Shown here piece by piece: positions 17,812 through 26,607 of a stretch of DNA of 64,000 nt (the stretch's first letter is position 1; every line of letters starts with the position of its first letter). Origin of the DNA: Maribacter_C sp947494565 (GTDB lineage: Bacteria; Bacteroidota; Bacteroidia; Flavobacteriales; Flavobacteriaceae); assembly GCF_047345415.1 (NCBI RefSeq), contig NZ_JBLFEP010000004.1, positions 667,696 to 731,695 of the forward strand, written 5' to 3'. The translations under genes were made by a program, and so were the position numbers. The notes beneath the pieces are model-generated. The model was given only the letters and a program-made list of their open reading frames with translations. It was not told the origin of the DNA and made no database searches.

Positions 17812-19353
17812 TCAAAACCCACCAAGTACTTCGATGGGATAGGGTATTTTTTTCCCGGTACTCTTGTCCTTAGGCATTTGCGCTTTGACATCCATCAAAT
17901 AATCACTTAAAATAGCGGCCATTTCCCTTGCCATTTCAGGGTTGCTTTCTATTAGATTTTCGGTTTCACCGATGTCTTCTTGAATGTTGAAAAGCTCCAT
18001 ACTCCTATCCGCATGGTAGTATATTAGTTTAAAATTCCCTTTGCGTACAGCACTGGCCGCACCGATTCCTGGTCCAGATGGGCCCCATTCGTTGGGGTAA
18101 TGCCAAAATAGCGGACGAATTCCGTTGTATTCCTTTTCCCCTTTTAATATCGACACAAAACTTTCACCATCTATCTTCTGTAGGGTCTGCAAACTGTCGA
18201 TTCCGGCAATCTCTAGAATGGAAGGATAAAAATCTTCAATGATGAGTTGATAGTCAGAAACCGTTTCAGCTTCTACTTCATTGGGCCATTTGACCAGCAT
18301 CGGTTCTCGGATCCCACCCTCATGCATAGACCCCTTTCCACTGGAAAGAGGCGCATTATGTGTATGAGGCTCACCTCCCCTCGCATGCGCACTAAGGCCT
18401 CCGTTATCAGACATGAACAGAATGACCGTGTTTTCTTCGCTGTTATTCCGTTCTAGGTAATCCATAATATCACCTAGGCTCTTATCCATTCCTTCAACCA
18501 TACTAGCGTACCGCGACTCGATCGAATCTAATCCTTTTTCGAGGTATTTTTCAACGAAGCGTTGATCTTCCATGATAGGCGTATGAACGGCATAATGCGA
18601 CATGTAAAGAAAAAATGGTTGCTGAGCTGTTACGGCCGAATCAACGGCTTTCAAAGCTTCTTGTGTAATGGCTTCCGTTAAAAAAATATCCTTTCCATGG
18701 TATTCTTCCAAACCGGGAACGGCCCAAATTTCTTTTCCTTCCTTTCCATTTCCAAAGTTTTGCGTTCCCAAAAAACTTTCTGGAGCACCGGCCGCATGAC
18801 CAGCAATATTGATATCAAAACCCAAATTCAGTGGATTTTCGCCTGGCGTTCCAATTGCCCCGAGATGTGCTTTTCCCGAATGGATGGTGAAATACCCGGC
18901 ATCATGAAGGGCCTGGGGCAAGGGCATCGCATGAACGGCGAGCGTGTCACCGCCGAAAGGACTCATGCCATTAACATTCCACATAGGAAATTCAAGGATA
19001 GGGTGGTCTTTTTCCATTTGCTTCATCGAATCCTTCTCAAGCGTCCAATTCGTGACCCGATGTCTTGCGGCGTTCATACCGGTCATCAAGCTGATTCTTG
19101 TTGGCGAGCATACCGGGGTGGCGTAGGCCTGTGTGAATTTCATTCCTTCTTTTGCCAAACGTTCCATATTCGGTGTGTGATAGCGGTCGTTAAAAGGCGT
19201 GCCAGAAGTCCAAAAAGGAACAGAGGTATCTTGCCAACCCATGTCATCTACTAGAAACAAGACAATATTAGGAGGACGTTTCGGCAATTCATCGGGTTGA
19301 CACGAATTCATTACCAACATCATGAAAATCAACAATAACGCGTACCTTCTCAT
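17812..19353 (-). CDS. S1-family sulfatase, lipoprotein
   Basis: A 513-residue sulfatase exported as a lipoprotein (hydrophobic segment ending MNSC at residues 15-18). The metal-binding start is NIVLFLVDDMGW, and the formylglycine signature is CSPTR with Cys82 as the residue to be modified, followed by SLMTG. The second metal site is FMSDNGGLSAH (~330) and HTHN. The C-terminal FWHYPNEWG and KLIYYHADRSMELFNI complete the fold. It follows the second sulfatase by 15 nt. Substrate is unknown; sulfated algal glycans or the cell's own surface polysaccharide are both possible. Confidence 0.9.
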   Translation of the reverse strand: MRRYALLLIFMMLVMNSCQPDELPKRPPNIVLFLVDDMGWQDTSVPFWTSGTPFNDRYHTPNMERLAKEGMKFTQAYATPVCSPTRISLMTGMNAARHRVTNWTLEKDSMKQMEKDHPILEFPMWNVNGMSPFGGDTLAVHAMPLPQALHDAGYFTIHSGKAHLGAIGTPGENPLNLGFDINIAGHAAGAPESFLGTQNFGNGKEGKEIWAVPGLEEYHGKDIFLTEAITQEALKAVDSAVTAQQPFFLYMSHYAVHTPIMEDQRFVEKYLEKGLDSIESRYASMVEGMDKSLGDIMDYLERNNSEENTVILFMSDNGGLSAHARGGEPHTHNAPLSSGKGSMHEGGIREPMLVKWPNEVEAETVSDYQLIIEDFYPSILEIAGIDSLQTLQKIDGESFVSILKGEKEYNGIRPLFWHYPNEWGPSGPGIGAASAVRKGNFKLIYYHADRSMELFNIQEDIGETENLIESNPEMAREMAAILSDYLMDVKAQMPKDKSTGKKIPYPIEVLGGF

Positions 19354-19368
19354 AAGCTAAACCTACTT

Positions 19369-20961
19369 TTAATGAGCCATAATGGCATCTATCTGGTGCC
19401 ACTTCCCGCCATTCAAGCTAAGAGAGGCGTTTGATTGTTTTGGGCCTTGCGTACTTCTTCCCTTTTCAATATAAGTAACCATCAGCGCTGCCAATTCATC
19501 TACCGTTTCTGGTTGCGTGGCATATAGATTCTCTTCTTCCGCTGGGTCTTTCTCCAAATCGTATAATTGGAATTTGGGAAGACCTGACAGCTCATCACTA
19601 TCGGGCTTAGGGGCACTCCACCCCCCGGAACCCGGGCAAAAAATCAATTTATAGTTGTCTTTCCTAATGGCAAAACTTCCATTTATGGAATGATGTACAA
19701 CGGCCGCTCTACCAAATTTTTCATCGGTATTTTGCATGATAGGCAGCATTGAAAAGCTATCCTCTCCTTCGTTTGCGCGGAGTTTGACTGCTACAAGGTC
19801 TGCTAAAGTGGCCATAAGGTCGGTTTGGCAAACTAATGTCTTCGATATGGAGTTTTTCTGAATTCGAGCGGGCCATTTCATAATAAACGGTACTCTATGA
19901 CCTCCCTCATAAATGTCAGCTTTGTGTCCTCTAAAAATGCCGCTAGGATGATGTCCTTTCTCACCTAAAACGTCAAAATCGGCTTGGGGTGAACAACCAT
20001 TGTCACTGGTAAAAATTATAAGAGTATTATCGGTTAGTCCCTGATTGTCAATTTCTTGAACAAGTCTTCCCACATACGCGTCGATCATCATTACAAAATC
20101 GGAGTAGGGATTCAATCCGCTCTTTCCCAACCATTCTTCGGTCGGCAATATTGGGGTATGAGGCGACGGTAAAGCCAAATACATAAAAAACGGCTTTTCT
20201 CCTTTTCCATTTTCCTTGATGTACTCCGTTGCTTTATTAAAAAAGTTAGGTGTAACCTCATCATGCTTAAAATCCGCCGCTGTGGGACCTTTGCGCCACC
20301 AAGTATATTTACCTTTATCTTCAGTAACATGGTCAACATTGGCAGTAATCGTTCCATTTTCAACATAGGCATAAGGGGCCATATCCAAAGAACCTGAGTG
20401 GCCATAGGCATAATCAAATCCTAAATCGTTGGGGGTGTTCGTCACCGCTTTGGTAAAATCCAGATTGTCAAAGTCCGACGGATTCCAACCTTCGCCCGCA
20501 TTTAATGTACTGTCTTTTTGGGCCCAATCCCAACCCAAGTGCCATTTTCCAATAAAGGCCGTTTGGTATCCTGCATTTTTCATCAGTGAAGCAACGGTGG
20601 TTCTTGTTTCTGGAATCAGCGCCTTTGACTTTCCGGTTAGCACGCCTTGTTTTAATGGGCTTCGCCAACTATAACGACCAGTGAGTATTCCGTATCGCGT
20701 GGGAGTGCATACGGCGGAAGGACTGTGGGCATCCGTAAATAGTAGTCCGTCCTTGGCCATTTGATCAATAAATGGAGTTTTGATTTTTCCATCGGGATTA
20801 AACGCCCCAATATCTCCGTAGCCCAAGTCATCAGCTAGTATGTAAATGATATTCGGTCGCTTTTCACTAGGCTCTTCCACCGACGGTTTTTCGCCGCACG
20901 CCACATAAAGAAAAAAGGAAAGGAAGACAGTTAATCTCCATAAGGTCAGCTTGGACAACAT
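19369..20961 (-). CDS. arylsulfatase-like S1 sulfatase, lipoprotein
   Basis: A 530-residue sulfatase with a lipoprotein signal (LYVAC, Cys22) and NIIYILADDLGYGDIGAF as the first metal site. The formylglycine motif is CTPTR (Cys85), then YGILTGRYSWRS and the usual FIGKWHLGWDW. The second metal site is IFTSDNGCSP (~315) with EKGHHPSG and GHKADIYEGGHRVPF. First gene of a two-sulfatase operon whose promoter lies in 20962-21082, divergent from the exonuclease gene. A sulfatase-maturing enzyme is not in the window. Confidence 0.92.
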   Translation of the reverse strand: MLSKLTLWRLTVFLSFFLYVACGEKPSVEEPSEKRPNIIYILADDLGYGDIGAFNPDGKIKTPFIDQMAKDGLLFTDAHSPSAVCTPTRYGILTGRYSWRSPLKQGVLTGKSKALIPETRTTVASLMKNAGYQTAFIGKWHLGWDWAQKDSTLNAGEGWNPSDFDNLDFTKAVTNTPNDLGFDYAYGHSGSLDMAPYAYVENGTITANVDHVTEDKGKYTWWRKGPTAADFKHDEVTPNFFNKATEYIKENGKGEKPFFMYLALPSPHTPILPTEEWLGKSGLNPYSDFVMMIDAYVGRLVQEIDNQGLTDNTLIIFTSDNGCSPQADFDVLGEKGHHPSGIFRGHKADIYEGGHRVPFIMKWPARIQKNSISKTLVCQTDLMATLADLVAVKLRANEGEDSFSMLPIMQNTDEKFGRAAVVHHSINGSFAIRKDNYKLIFCPGSGGWSAPKPDSDELSGLPKFQLYDLEKDPAEEENLYATQPETVDELAALMVTYIEKGRSTQGPKQSNASLSLNGGKWHQIDAIMAH

Positions 20962-21082
20962 TTATATCGGTTTTCCCTAAAAATACTGAATCTTTTACAT
21001 CATGCGAAAATAAATCCACAATCTAACAGACACTGTAAAAACCACTTTTTATGTAACTTTAGCATCACTTGAAAACCACCAT

Positions 21083-22465
21083 TTGTATTGTATTGTTGAT
21101 ATAGAGACCACCGGTAACGGTATTAAGGGTAACAGAATTACTGAAATCGCCATTTTCAAATATGACGGTTATCAGATAGTGGATGAATACACCTCATTGG
21201 TCAATCCGGAATGTGAGATTCCATATTTTATTACCGGCCTCACCGGCATCGATAATGATATGGTACGTAATGCCCCTACTATAGCTGAAATTTCGGATAC
21301 CATCTTGAATTTTACCAACGATTGTATTTTTGTAGCGCATTCTGTCAATTTTGACTACAATGTCATTAAGGAGGAATTCAAAGCTTTGAACAAAGAATTC
21401 ATCCGTAAAAAGCTGTGTACCGTTCGATTATCTAGAAAATTAATTCCCGGATACCACTCCTACAGTCTAGGCAAATTATGTTCTTCCTTGCAGATACCGC
21501 TCACGGATCGACATCGCGCTCGAGGGGATGCCCACGCCACTACCTTACTTTTTCAACGATTGCTTCGCGTTGATGGAGCTGCTGAAGTATTCAAGAAGTT
21601 TTTAAACGCTAGATCACAGGAGGCCACCTTACCCCCGGCCCTCCATAAGGAAGTCTACGAAAAATTGCCAAACAAACCTGGAGTATATTATTTCAAGAAT
21701 ACAAGTGGGAAGATTATCTATGTTGGCAAAGCCATTAACATCAAGAAAAGGGTCTTGAGCCATTTTTATGACAAGTCAAGCAAAGAAATCACCATGTGCC
21801 ACGAAACAGCGGATATCGATTTTGAGCTATCGGGTAGCGACCTTCTGGCACTTCTTATGGAATCGGACGCTATCAAGAAGCACTATCCGGAGTATAATAG
21901 GGCCCAAAAAAGAACGATACAGCCTTATGCCATATTCTCATATCAAGATCGCAATGGTATAGTTCATCTTGCCTATAATAAGCTGAAGCTCGTACCACGC
22001 CCTATACTTACGCTTTATAGGCCCTCGGATTGTCGATCGTATTTAGAAGGGCTATGCAACACTTTTTCGCTATGCCCGAAGTACTGTCATTTGCAAGAAG
22101 GTGTAGCCCATTGTTCACATTACAGTATCACTACTTGTGGCGGAGTTTGCCGTGGGAACGAGTCTACCGAAACCTACAACCGTAAAGTGACAGCGGCAAT
22201 TGCACATATGGAGACGGCTGATGAAAGCTTTGTCTTTCAAGAGAAAGGAAGATACAATTCAGAGCAGGCATTTGTCTATATTGAAAACGGTAAATACGCG
22301 GGATACGGTTTTATAGAGAAAGAACATTCCGTTTCTTCCTTTGAGGACTTTGACGCTTTCTTGGTTCGACAAAAAAACACTTTGGAAACCCAACGTATCG
22401 TCCAATCATATCTGATAAAGAATCCAGAGAAATCAAAGATGGCTTTTACCGAGACCACTCTGTAA
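21083..22465 (+). CDS. DnaQ-like 3'-5' exonuclease fused to a UvrC/Cho-type GIY-YIG nuclease
   Basis: A 460-residue fusion. Residues 1-170 are a DEDDh exonuclease: VDIETTG (Asp6, Glu8), HSVNFDYNVI and HRARGDAH. Residues ~195-280 are a GIY-YIG domain: PGVYYFKNTSGKIIYVGKA, KKRVLSHF and the UvrC-like ESDAIKKHYPEYN. Residues ~335-380 hold seven Cys, including CSHYSITTCGGVC, resembling the UvrC Cys region. The family is linked to DNA repair; substrates are not established. The start must be TTG at 21083 because no in-frame ATG or GTG precedes the first exonuclease strand. A TAACTTTA at 21054-21061 may be its -7 box. Confidence 0.85.
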   Translation: MYCIVDIETTGNGIKGNRITEIAIFKYDGYQIVDEYTSLVNPECEIPYFITGLTGIDNDMVRNAPTIAEISDTILNFTNDCIFVAHSVNFDYNVIKEEFKALNKEFIRKKLCTVRLSRKLIPGYHSYSLGKLCSSLQIPLTDRHRARGDAHATTLLFQRLLRVDGAAEVFKKFLNARSQEATLPPALHKEVYEKLPNKPGVYYFKNTSGKIIYVGKAINIKKRVLSHFYDKSSKEITMCHETADIDFELSGSDLLALLMESDAIKKHYPEYNRAQKRTIQPYAIFSYQDRNGIVHLAYNKLKLVPRPILTLYRPSDCRSYLEGLCNTFSLCPKYCHLQEGVAHCSHYSITTCGGVCRGNESTETYNRKVTAAIAHMETADESFVFQEKGRYNSEQAFVYIENGKYAGYGFIEKEHSVSSFEDFDAFLVRQKNTLETQRIVQSYLIKNPEKSKMAFTETTL

Positions 22466-22470
22466 CGGCC

Positions 22471-22566
22471 TCAGTCGTTTAGCTTTTTATACATCCGGAT
22501 TACAAAAAGTAACCACATCATAAAAACAATGCCGACAAAGATGGAATAGCCTAGAATGAAATCCAT
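22471..22566 (-). CDS. 31-aa single-span membrane peptide coupled to the upstream 60-aa gene
   Basis: ATG at 22566 overlaps the stop of the preceding gene as TAATG, the usual sign of translational coupling. The product begins MDFILGYSIFVGIVF, continues hydrophobic to residue ~24 and ends in RMYKKLND, so one membrane span with a positively charged cytoplasmic end. Small size makes homology impossible to judge by eye, but the overlap plus the clear topology argue that it is real. Confidence 0.45.
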   Translation of the reverse strand: MDFILGYSIFVGIVFMMWLLFVIRMYKKLND

Positions 22567-22748
22567 TACTTTTTGTATTTAAGGTAATTCATGAAACCCA
22601 AAATGGTCGGAGCCCAAAATGCTACAAAAATGGCGTCTAATTGTCTACCACTCAGATATAGGTATTCAGAAAAAACAATTATCGAAAAAACTACTAGAAG
22701 CATTACACAATTCATCGCTCCTACACGTTCAATAAAATTTTTAATCAT
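22566..22748 (-). CDS. 60-aa two-span membrane protein of unknown function
   Basis: A small protein with two hydrophobic stretches (residues ~12-28, NCVMLLVVFSIIVFSEY, and ~38-55, AIFVAFWAPTILGFMNYL) and a basic tail LKYKK. The loop between contains SGRQLD. It overlaps the start of a 31-aa membrane peptide, suggesting the two act together, perhaps as a small complex or as partners of a larger membrane protein elsewhere. The gene is convergent with the exonuclease fusion gene. I do not recognise a family. Confidence 0.5.
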   Translation of the reverse strand: MIKNFIERVGAMNCVMLLVVFSIIVFSEYLYLSGRQLDAIFVAFWAPTILGFMNYLKYKK

Positions 22749-23047
22749 TCCAGTAAAGTGATTCTTATTAAAGATAGTTAAAATTTGATACTATTCTTAA
22801 AAATAATTAAGAAATATTTAACATTTTGTCAAAAAGTTAGAAAATCTTCTACTATTCTAACATATTCATAAAAATACGGCACGCAAACGACTTTTTGACC
22901 AAAAAAAGCCAATTAGTCACCTAAAAAACAAGTAGTTGAATAATGAAATAGCACCCATATTGGCCAACTTCCCTAAAAATGCCAGGCGCCAGGCCAAAAG
23001 CTGTTAGGGAGAATAAATCAAATAGGCCAATTCATCTTTGGTTGTAG
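22749..23047. other. AT-rich 299-nt intergenic region
   Basis: It holds a perfect 7-nt inverted repeat GTTAGAA/TTCTAAC (22836-22842 and 22855-22861) in a very AT-rich stretch. It may include the promoter of the small membrane protein genes and the 3' end of the DUF2892 transcript. No gene is supported on either strand. Confidence 0.35.
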
Positions 23048-23260
23048 CTATGATTTTTGACCCGTAGCACAGGTCTGTAGTCCGAACAAACGGTAAAGTG
23101 GACAGAAACTGACCAAACTGGTCAACACAAAAATTGCTGCGACGGCAATCAAAACATAGGCCAAAGTGCCCGTAACTATTTGAAAATATACTAATAGCGC
23201 TGCTATCAAGGCCACCACGATACGTACGGCCTTATCGGTTTTTCCCATATTTTTCTTCAT
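23048..23260 (-). CDS. DUF2892 (YgaP-like transmembrane) protein
   Basis: A 70-residue inner-membrane protein with two spans (residues ~12-29 and ~33-52) and the family ending SFCPLYRLFGLQTC. DUF2892 domains are fused to rhodanese in YgaP and are found beside persulfide dioxygenases, where they are thought to help move or handle sulfur species. Here it is the last gene of the SulP/persulfide dioxygenase group, 9 nt after a 34-aa membrane peptide. The two Cys near the C terminus could bind sulfane sulfur; that is inference. Confidence 0.8.
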   Translation of the reverse strand: MKKNMGKTDKAVRIVVALIAALLVYFQIVTGTLAYVLIAVAAIFVLTSLVSFCPLYRLFGLQTCATGQKS

Positions 23261-23269
23261 GAGTTCTAT

Positions 23270-23374
23270 TTATTGGTTTATCAATTCAATTCCTAATACG
23301 ATACTAGAAACAATTCCCAGACAAATGAGGCACACGAGAATCAGTTTCACATACTTCTTCAGCTTTATTGCCAT
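23270..23374 (-). CDS. 34-aa single-span membrane peptide in the sulfur operon
   Basis: An ATG at 23374 opens a 34-codon frame with a basic N terminus (MAIKLKKYVK), a hydrophobic segment with two Cys (LILVCLICLGIVSSIVLG) and a short polar tail. It begins 30 nt after the dioxygenase stop and ends 9 nt before the DUF2892 start, which fits a genuine operon member. The paired Cys in the membrane could react with sulfur species, but function is unknown. Confidence 0.45.
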   Translation of the reverse strand: MAIKLKKYVKLILVCLICLGIVSSIVLGIELINQ

Positions 23375-23404
23375 TTTTTACCGATCTAAAGTCGCCCTCA
23401 AATA

Positions 23405-24814
23405 CTATAGGGTCGAAGGACAAACGTAATCGGTCACTTCGGCCCCTGCCTTTTTCAAAGCGGCATAACCCCCAGCAAGATCGATCAGGTTATGGAAGCC
23501 TCGACTTTTTAAAATAGAAGCGGCGATTACCGAACGATATCCACCTGCACAGTGTATATAAAAAGGTGCTTCTTTCGGAAATTCCGCCAAATGGTCGTTT
23601 AACATACTTAAGGGTGTATGATGCGCATCAATGATGTGTTCGGATTGATATTCACCAACTTTGCGCACATCAAAAACCGGAACCTTTTTCGTGTTAATAT
23701 CTTCTTTAACGCGTTCTGCAGGTAACGAGGTTATCGTATCATATTCTTTATCCGCCTTTTTCCAAGCTTCAAAACCACCTGCCAAATATCCGATCGAACC
23801 GTCAAAACCGACTCGTGAAAGTCGTGTAATGGTCTCTTCTTCAAGACCTTCGGGCACCACCAATAAAATAGGTTGTTTGGTATCAGCGACCAGCGTACCT
23901 ACCCAAGGGGCAAAATCACCATTCAACCCAATGAAAATGGACCTTGGAATATGTCCTTGAATGAACTCGTTTTGATGCCGCACGTCAAGAACCAAAGCTC
24001 CGGTTTCATTCGCCGCAATCTCAAATTCTTCAGGAGCTAAGGCCCTAGTACCCCGACCTATGACTTCTTCGATATCATCATAACCCTCTTTATTCATTTT
24101 CACGTTCAGGGGAAAGTACTTAGGCGGCGGTAACAATCCGTCGGTCACTTCTTTAATAAATTCGTCTTTGGTCATATCAGCGCGGAGCGCATAGTTCATC
24201 TTTTTCTGATTGCCCAAAGTGTCAACGGTTTCCTTCATCATGTTCTTTCCACATGCCGAACCTGCACCGTGGGCCGGGTATACGATTACGTCGTCACTTA
24301 AAGGCATTATCTTCTTGCGCAGACTGTCATATAAAATACCAGCGAGATCTTCCATCGTCAAATCGGCGGCTTTCTGTGCTAAATCAGGCCGGCCTACATC
24401 TCCGAGAAAAAGGGTGTCTCCAGAGAAAATCGCATGGTCTTTTCCAGAGGCATCTCGTAACAGATATGTCGTGCTCTCCATAGTATGCCCTGGGGTGTGC
24501 AATACTTTCAAGGTCAACTCGCCCACCTGAAATTCCTGTCCATCGGAGGCAATGATAGCTTCAAACGAAGGGTTCGCATTTGGCCCATATACGATCGGAG
24601 CATCGGTCTGTTTTGATAAGGTGACGTGGCCACTTACAAAATCAGCATGAAAATGCGTTTCAAAAATGTATTTGATATGGGCATTATCATTCTTTGCCCT
24701 GTCTATATAAGGTTGTACCTCACGAAGGGGGTCGATAATCGCCACCTCTCCTTTACTTTCTATGTAATATGCCCCTTGGGCCAAACATCCTGTATAAATC
24801 TGTTCTATATTCAT
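23405..24814 (-). CDS. persulfide dioxygenase-like MBL-fold protein with two rhodanese domains
   Basis: A 469-residue protein when started at ATG 24814 (MNIEQIYTGC). Residues 1-230 are an ETHE1-like metallo-beta-lactamase domain with THFHADF (His54, His56, Asp58), HTPGHTMES and FSGDTLFLGDVGRPD; such proteins oxidise glutathione or other low-molecular-weight persulfides to sulfite. Residues ~265-360 form a first rhodanese domain without a catalytic Cys (LLVVPEGLEEE at that position). Residues ~375-465 form a second, intact one (YIHCAGGYRSV). It lies 61 nt after the SulP gene. Upstream sits a Crp-like dyad and an exact -7 box. The start at 24838 would add eight residues and leave no leader. Confidence 0.85.
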   Translation of the reverse strand: MNIEQIYTGCLAQGAYYIESKGEVAIIDPLREVQPYIDRAKNDNAHIKYIFETHFHADFVSGHVTLSKQTDAPIVYGPNANPSFEAIIASDGQEFQVGELTLKVLHTPGHTMESTTYLLRDASGKDHAIFSGDTLFLGDVGRPDLAQKAADLTMEDLAGILYDSLRKKIMPLSDDVIVYPAHGAGSACGKNMMKETVDTLGNQKKMNYALRADMTKDEFIKEVTDGLLPPPKYFPLNVKMNKEGYDDIEEVIGRGTRALAPEEFEIAANETGALVLDVRHQNEFIQGHIPRSIFIGLNGDFAPWVGTLVADTKQPILLVVPEGLEEETITRLSRVGFDGSIGYLAGGFEAWKKADKEYDTITSLPAERVKEDINTKKVPVFDVRKVGEYQSEHIIDAHHTPLSMLNDHLAEFPKEAPFYIHCAGGYRSVIAASILKSRGFHNLIDLAGGYAALKKAGAEVTDYVCPSTL

Positions 24815-24835
24815 CTTTACGCTACTTATATTATT

Positions 24836-24879
24836 CAAAAATAGGTCAAATTAAAACTTCATGAAGTAACCTTTGTTAC
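24836..24879 (-). promoter_or_regulatory. promoter and Crp/Fnr-type dyad upstream of the persulfide dioxygenase gene
   Basis: Minus-strand TATTTTTG (24843-24836) fits TAnnTTTG exactly. A perfect dyad GTAAC-CTTT-GTTAC (24866-24879) begins 22 nt further upstream and overlaps the sulP stop codon. No -33 TTTG is present, as expected if an activator bound near -41 replaces it. The transcript would start about 15 nt before the ATG at 24814. Confidence 0.55.
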
Positions 24880-26603
24880 AATCCGTTCCTGTTTTGATAG
24901 GCCACCTTCGAGCCTACCACTGATACCGAACTAGGGTTATCAAAATAAGCCACGGCCTCACTGGTCTTTATAAAAAGGTGTTCTCGCCTCAGTTCGGTTA
25001 TGATTTCGCTATTAAAAATGATATCACGTGTCGGGCCTATTGCCCCTGCAATGTAAAACTCAAGCCCCTTACCCTGTACTTCACGGATTACTTTTGCCAG
25101 CATGACCGCTGCACTTGAATCGATGTAATTAATCGCTTCGGCATTCAAAATAATACCCCGCAGTTCGGTTCCTTTCCGCTGGATTTCCCGATACAGGCGT
25201 TTTTTAAAATAGGATGAGTTACCGAAATAGAGCTGTGCATCAAAACGAACGATGAGCAGGTCACTACGTTCCAGCGTATCGTTGTTGAACCGGTTCACGT
25301 TTCGGTAATAGTCGGAATTCTTAATATTTCCCAAGATGGCAAAGTGCGGATTGCTCGTACGATATACCATTAGTAATAACGAAAACAATACGCCGGTCAA
25401 GATTCCCTGTGGGATACCGATGAATAAGGTGATAAAAAAGGTTAGAAGCAGTACGACAAGCTCGTCCTTGTTATTCTGCCATAGTTTTTTTGGATAGCCC
25501 ATATCGATCAATCCGAATACCGATACCATAATGACACTGGCCAGAACTGAATTGGGTAAATAATAAAATACCGGAGTGAAGAAAAGTAGGGTCAGTAATA
25601 CCAGCAACACGGAAAACAATCCTGCCATATTGGTTCTAACCCCGGTCTCGGATAGAATTGCCGAACGTGAGAAGCTAGCGGAAACGGGATAAGATCGAAA
25701 CAACGACCCGATCATATTCGCTGAGCCAATGGCAATCAATTCTTGATTGGGATCAATGGTCGCTTTTTCCTCTTTTTCTTCCAACGACTTACCGATTGAA
25801 ATAATTTCAAGATATCCTACCAAAGCCAAGGTAAAGGCTATGGGCAATAAATCTACCAGATAGTCTACTCTAAACTCAGGTATCCCAAAAGATGGCAGGC
25901 CACTTGGAATCTCCCCCACTATGTTCACTCCAAATCGCTCCAGACCAAAAACACGGACGGCGACTATGCCAAGTACCACTACAACGAGTATGGCTGGAAT
26001 TTTTTTATTCCATTTTTTTAATAGCACAATACTAAGGATCCCCAGTATACCGATACCAAAATCGTACATATTGATCTCCGAAATTTTGGCGATGGCGTTC
26101 AAGACCATTTCATGAAATATATTGCTTCTGGCGATATCCACTCCAAAAAGGTGCTTCATCTGGCTAAAAATAATAATCAGTGCAGCAGCAGAGGTAAACC
26201 CACTGATAACAGGTTTTGATAAAAAGTTCACCAAAAATCCCATTCGGAAAAGGCCTAGAATAAATTGCATCGCTCCAACCAAAAAAGCCAGTAAAATTGC
26301 CAGAACAATGTAATTCTCGACTGTAGAAATGACCAGCGTACCCAAACCTGCGGCCACCAAAAGCGAATCCATCGCTACAGGACCAATCCCCAAATTCTTT
26401 GAAGTTCCCAAAAACGCATAAACCAAAACAGGGAAAATAGCGGCATATAACCCATAGACCGGTGGCAAACCAGCAATCATGGCATAGGCCATAGCTTGAG
26501 GAATCAAAATAACCCCCGCCGTAAGACCGGCTAACAGGTCTCTTGAAAAATCGGCCTTTTTATAGTCGGACAACCATTGCAGAAATGGTAAAAAATTTTG
26601 CAT
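24876..26603 (-). CDS. SulP/SLC26 family anion transporter with STAS domain
   Basis: A 575-residue inner-membrane anion transporter. The N-terminal signature (DLLAGLTAGVILIPQAMAYAMIAGLPPVYGLYAAIFPVL, residues ~22-60) and the core of 10-14 spans are typical. The C-terminal STAS domain occupies ~residues 440-555 (LIVRFDAQLYFGN, ILNAEAINYIDSSAAVML). Members move sulfate, bicarbonate or other anions. The location upstream of a persulfide dioxygenase suggests export or import of sulfate or sulfite. Substrate is not readable from sequence. Confidence 0.9.
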   Translation of the reverse strand: MQNFLPFLQWLSDYKKADFSRDLLAGLTAGVILIPQAMAYAMIAGLPPVYGLYAAIFPVLVYAFLGTSKNLGIGPVAMDSLLVAAGLGTLVISTVENYIVLAILLAFLVGAMQFILGLFRMGFLVNFLSKPVISGFTSAAALIIIFSQMKHLFGVDIARSNIFHEMVLNAIAKISEINMYDFGIGILGILSIVLLKKWNKKIPAILVVVVLGIVAVRVFGLERFGVNIVGEIPSGLPSFGIPEFRVDYLVDLLPIAFTLALVGYLEIISIGKSLEEKEEKATIDPNQELIAIGSANMIGSLFRSYPVSASFSRSAILSETGVRTNMAGLFSVLLVLLTLLFFTPVFYYLPNSVLASVIMVSVFGLIDMGYPKKLWQNNKDELVVLLLTFFITLFIGIPQGILTGVLFSLLLMVYRTSNPHFAILGNIKNSDYYRNVNRFNNDTLERSDLLIVRFDAQLYFGNSSYFKKRLYREIQRKGTELRGIILNAEAINYIDSSAAVMLAKVIREVQGKGLEFYIAGAIGPTRDIIFNSEIITELRREHLFIKTSEAVAYFDNPSSVSVVGSKVAYQNRNGL

Positions 26604-26607
26604 TGAC

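Noticed and set aside
18697..19254. 185-codon frame on the plus strand inside the first sulfatase gene
   Set aside because: It is antisense to a clear sulfatase with intact motifs and has no recognisable domain.
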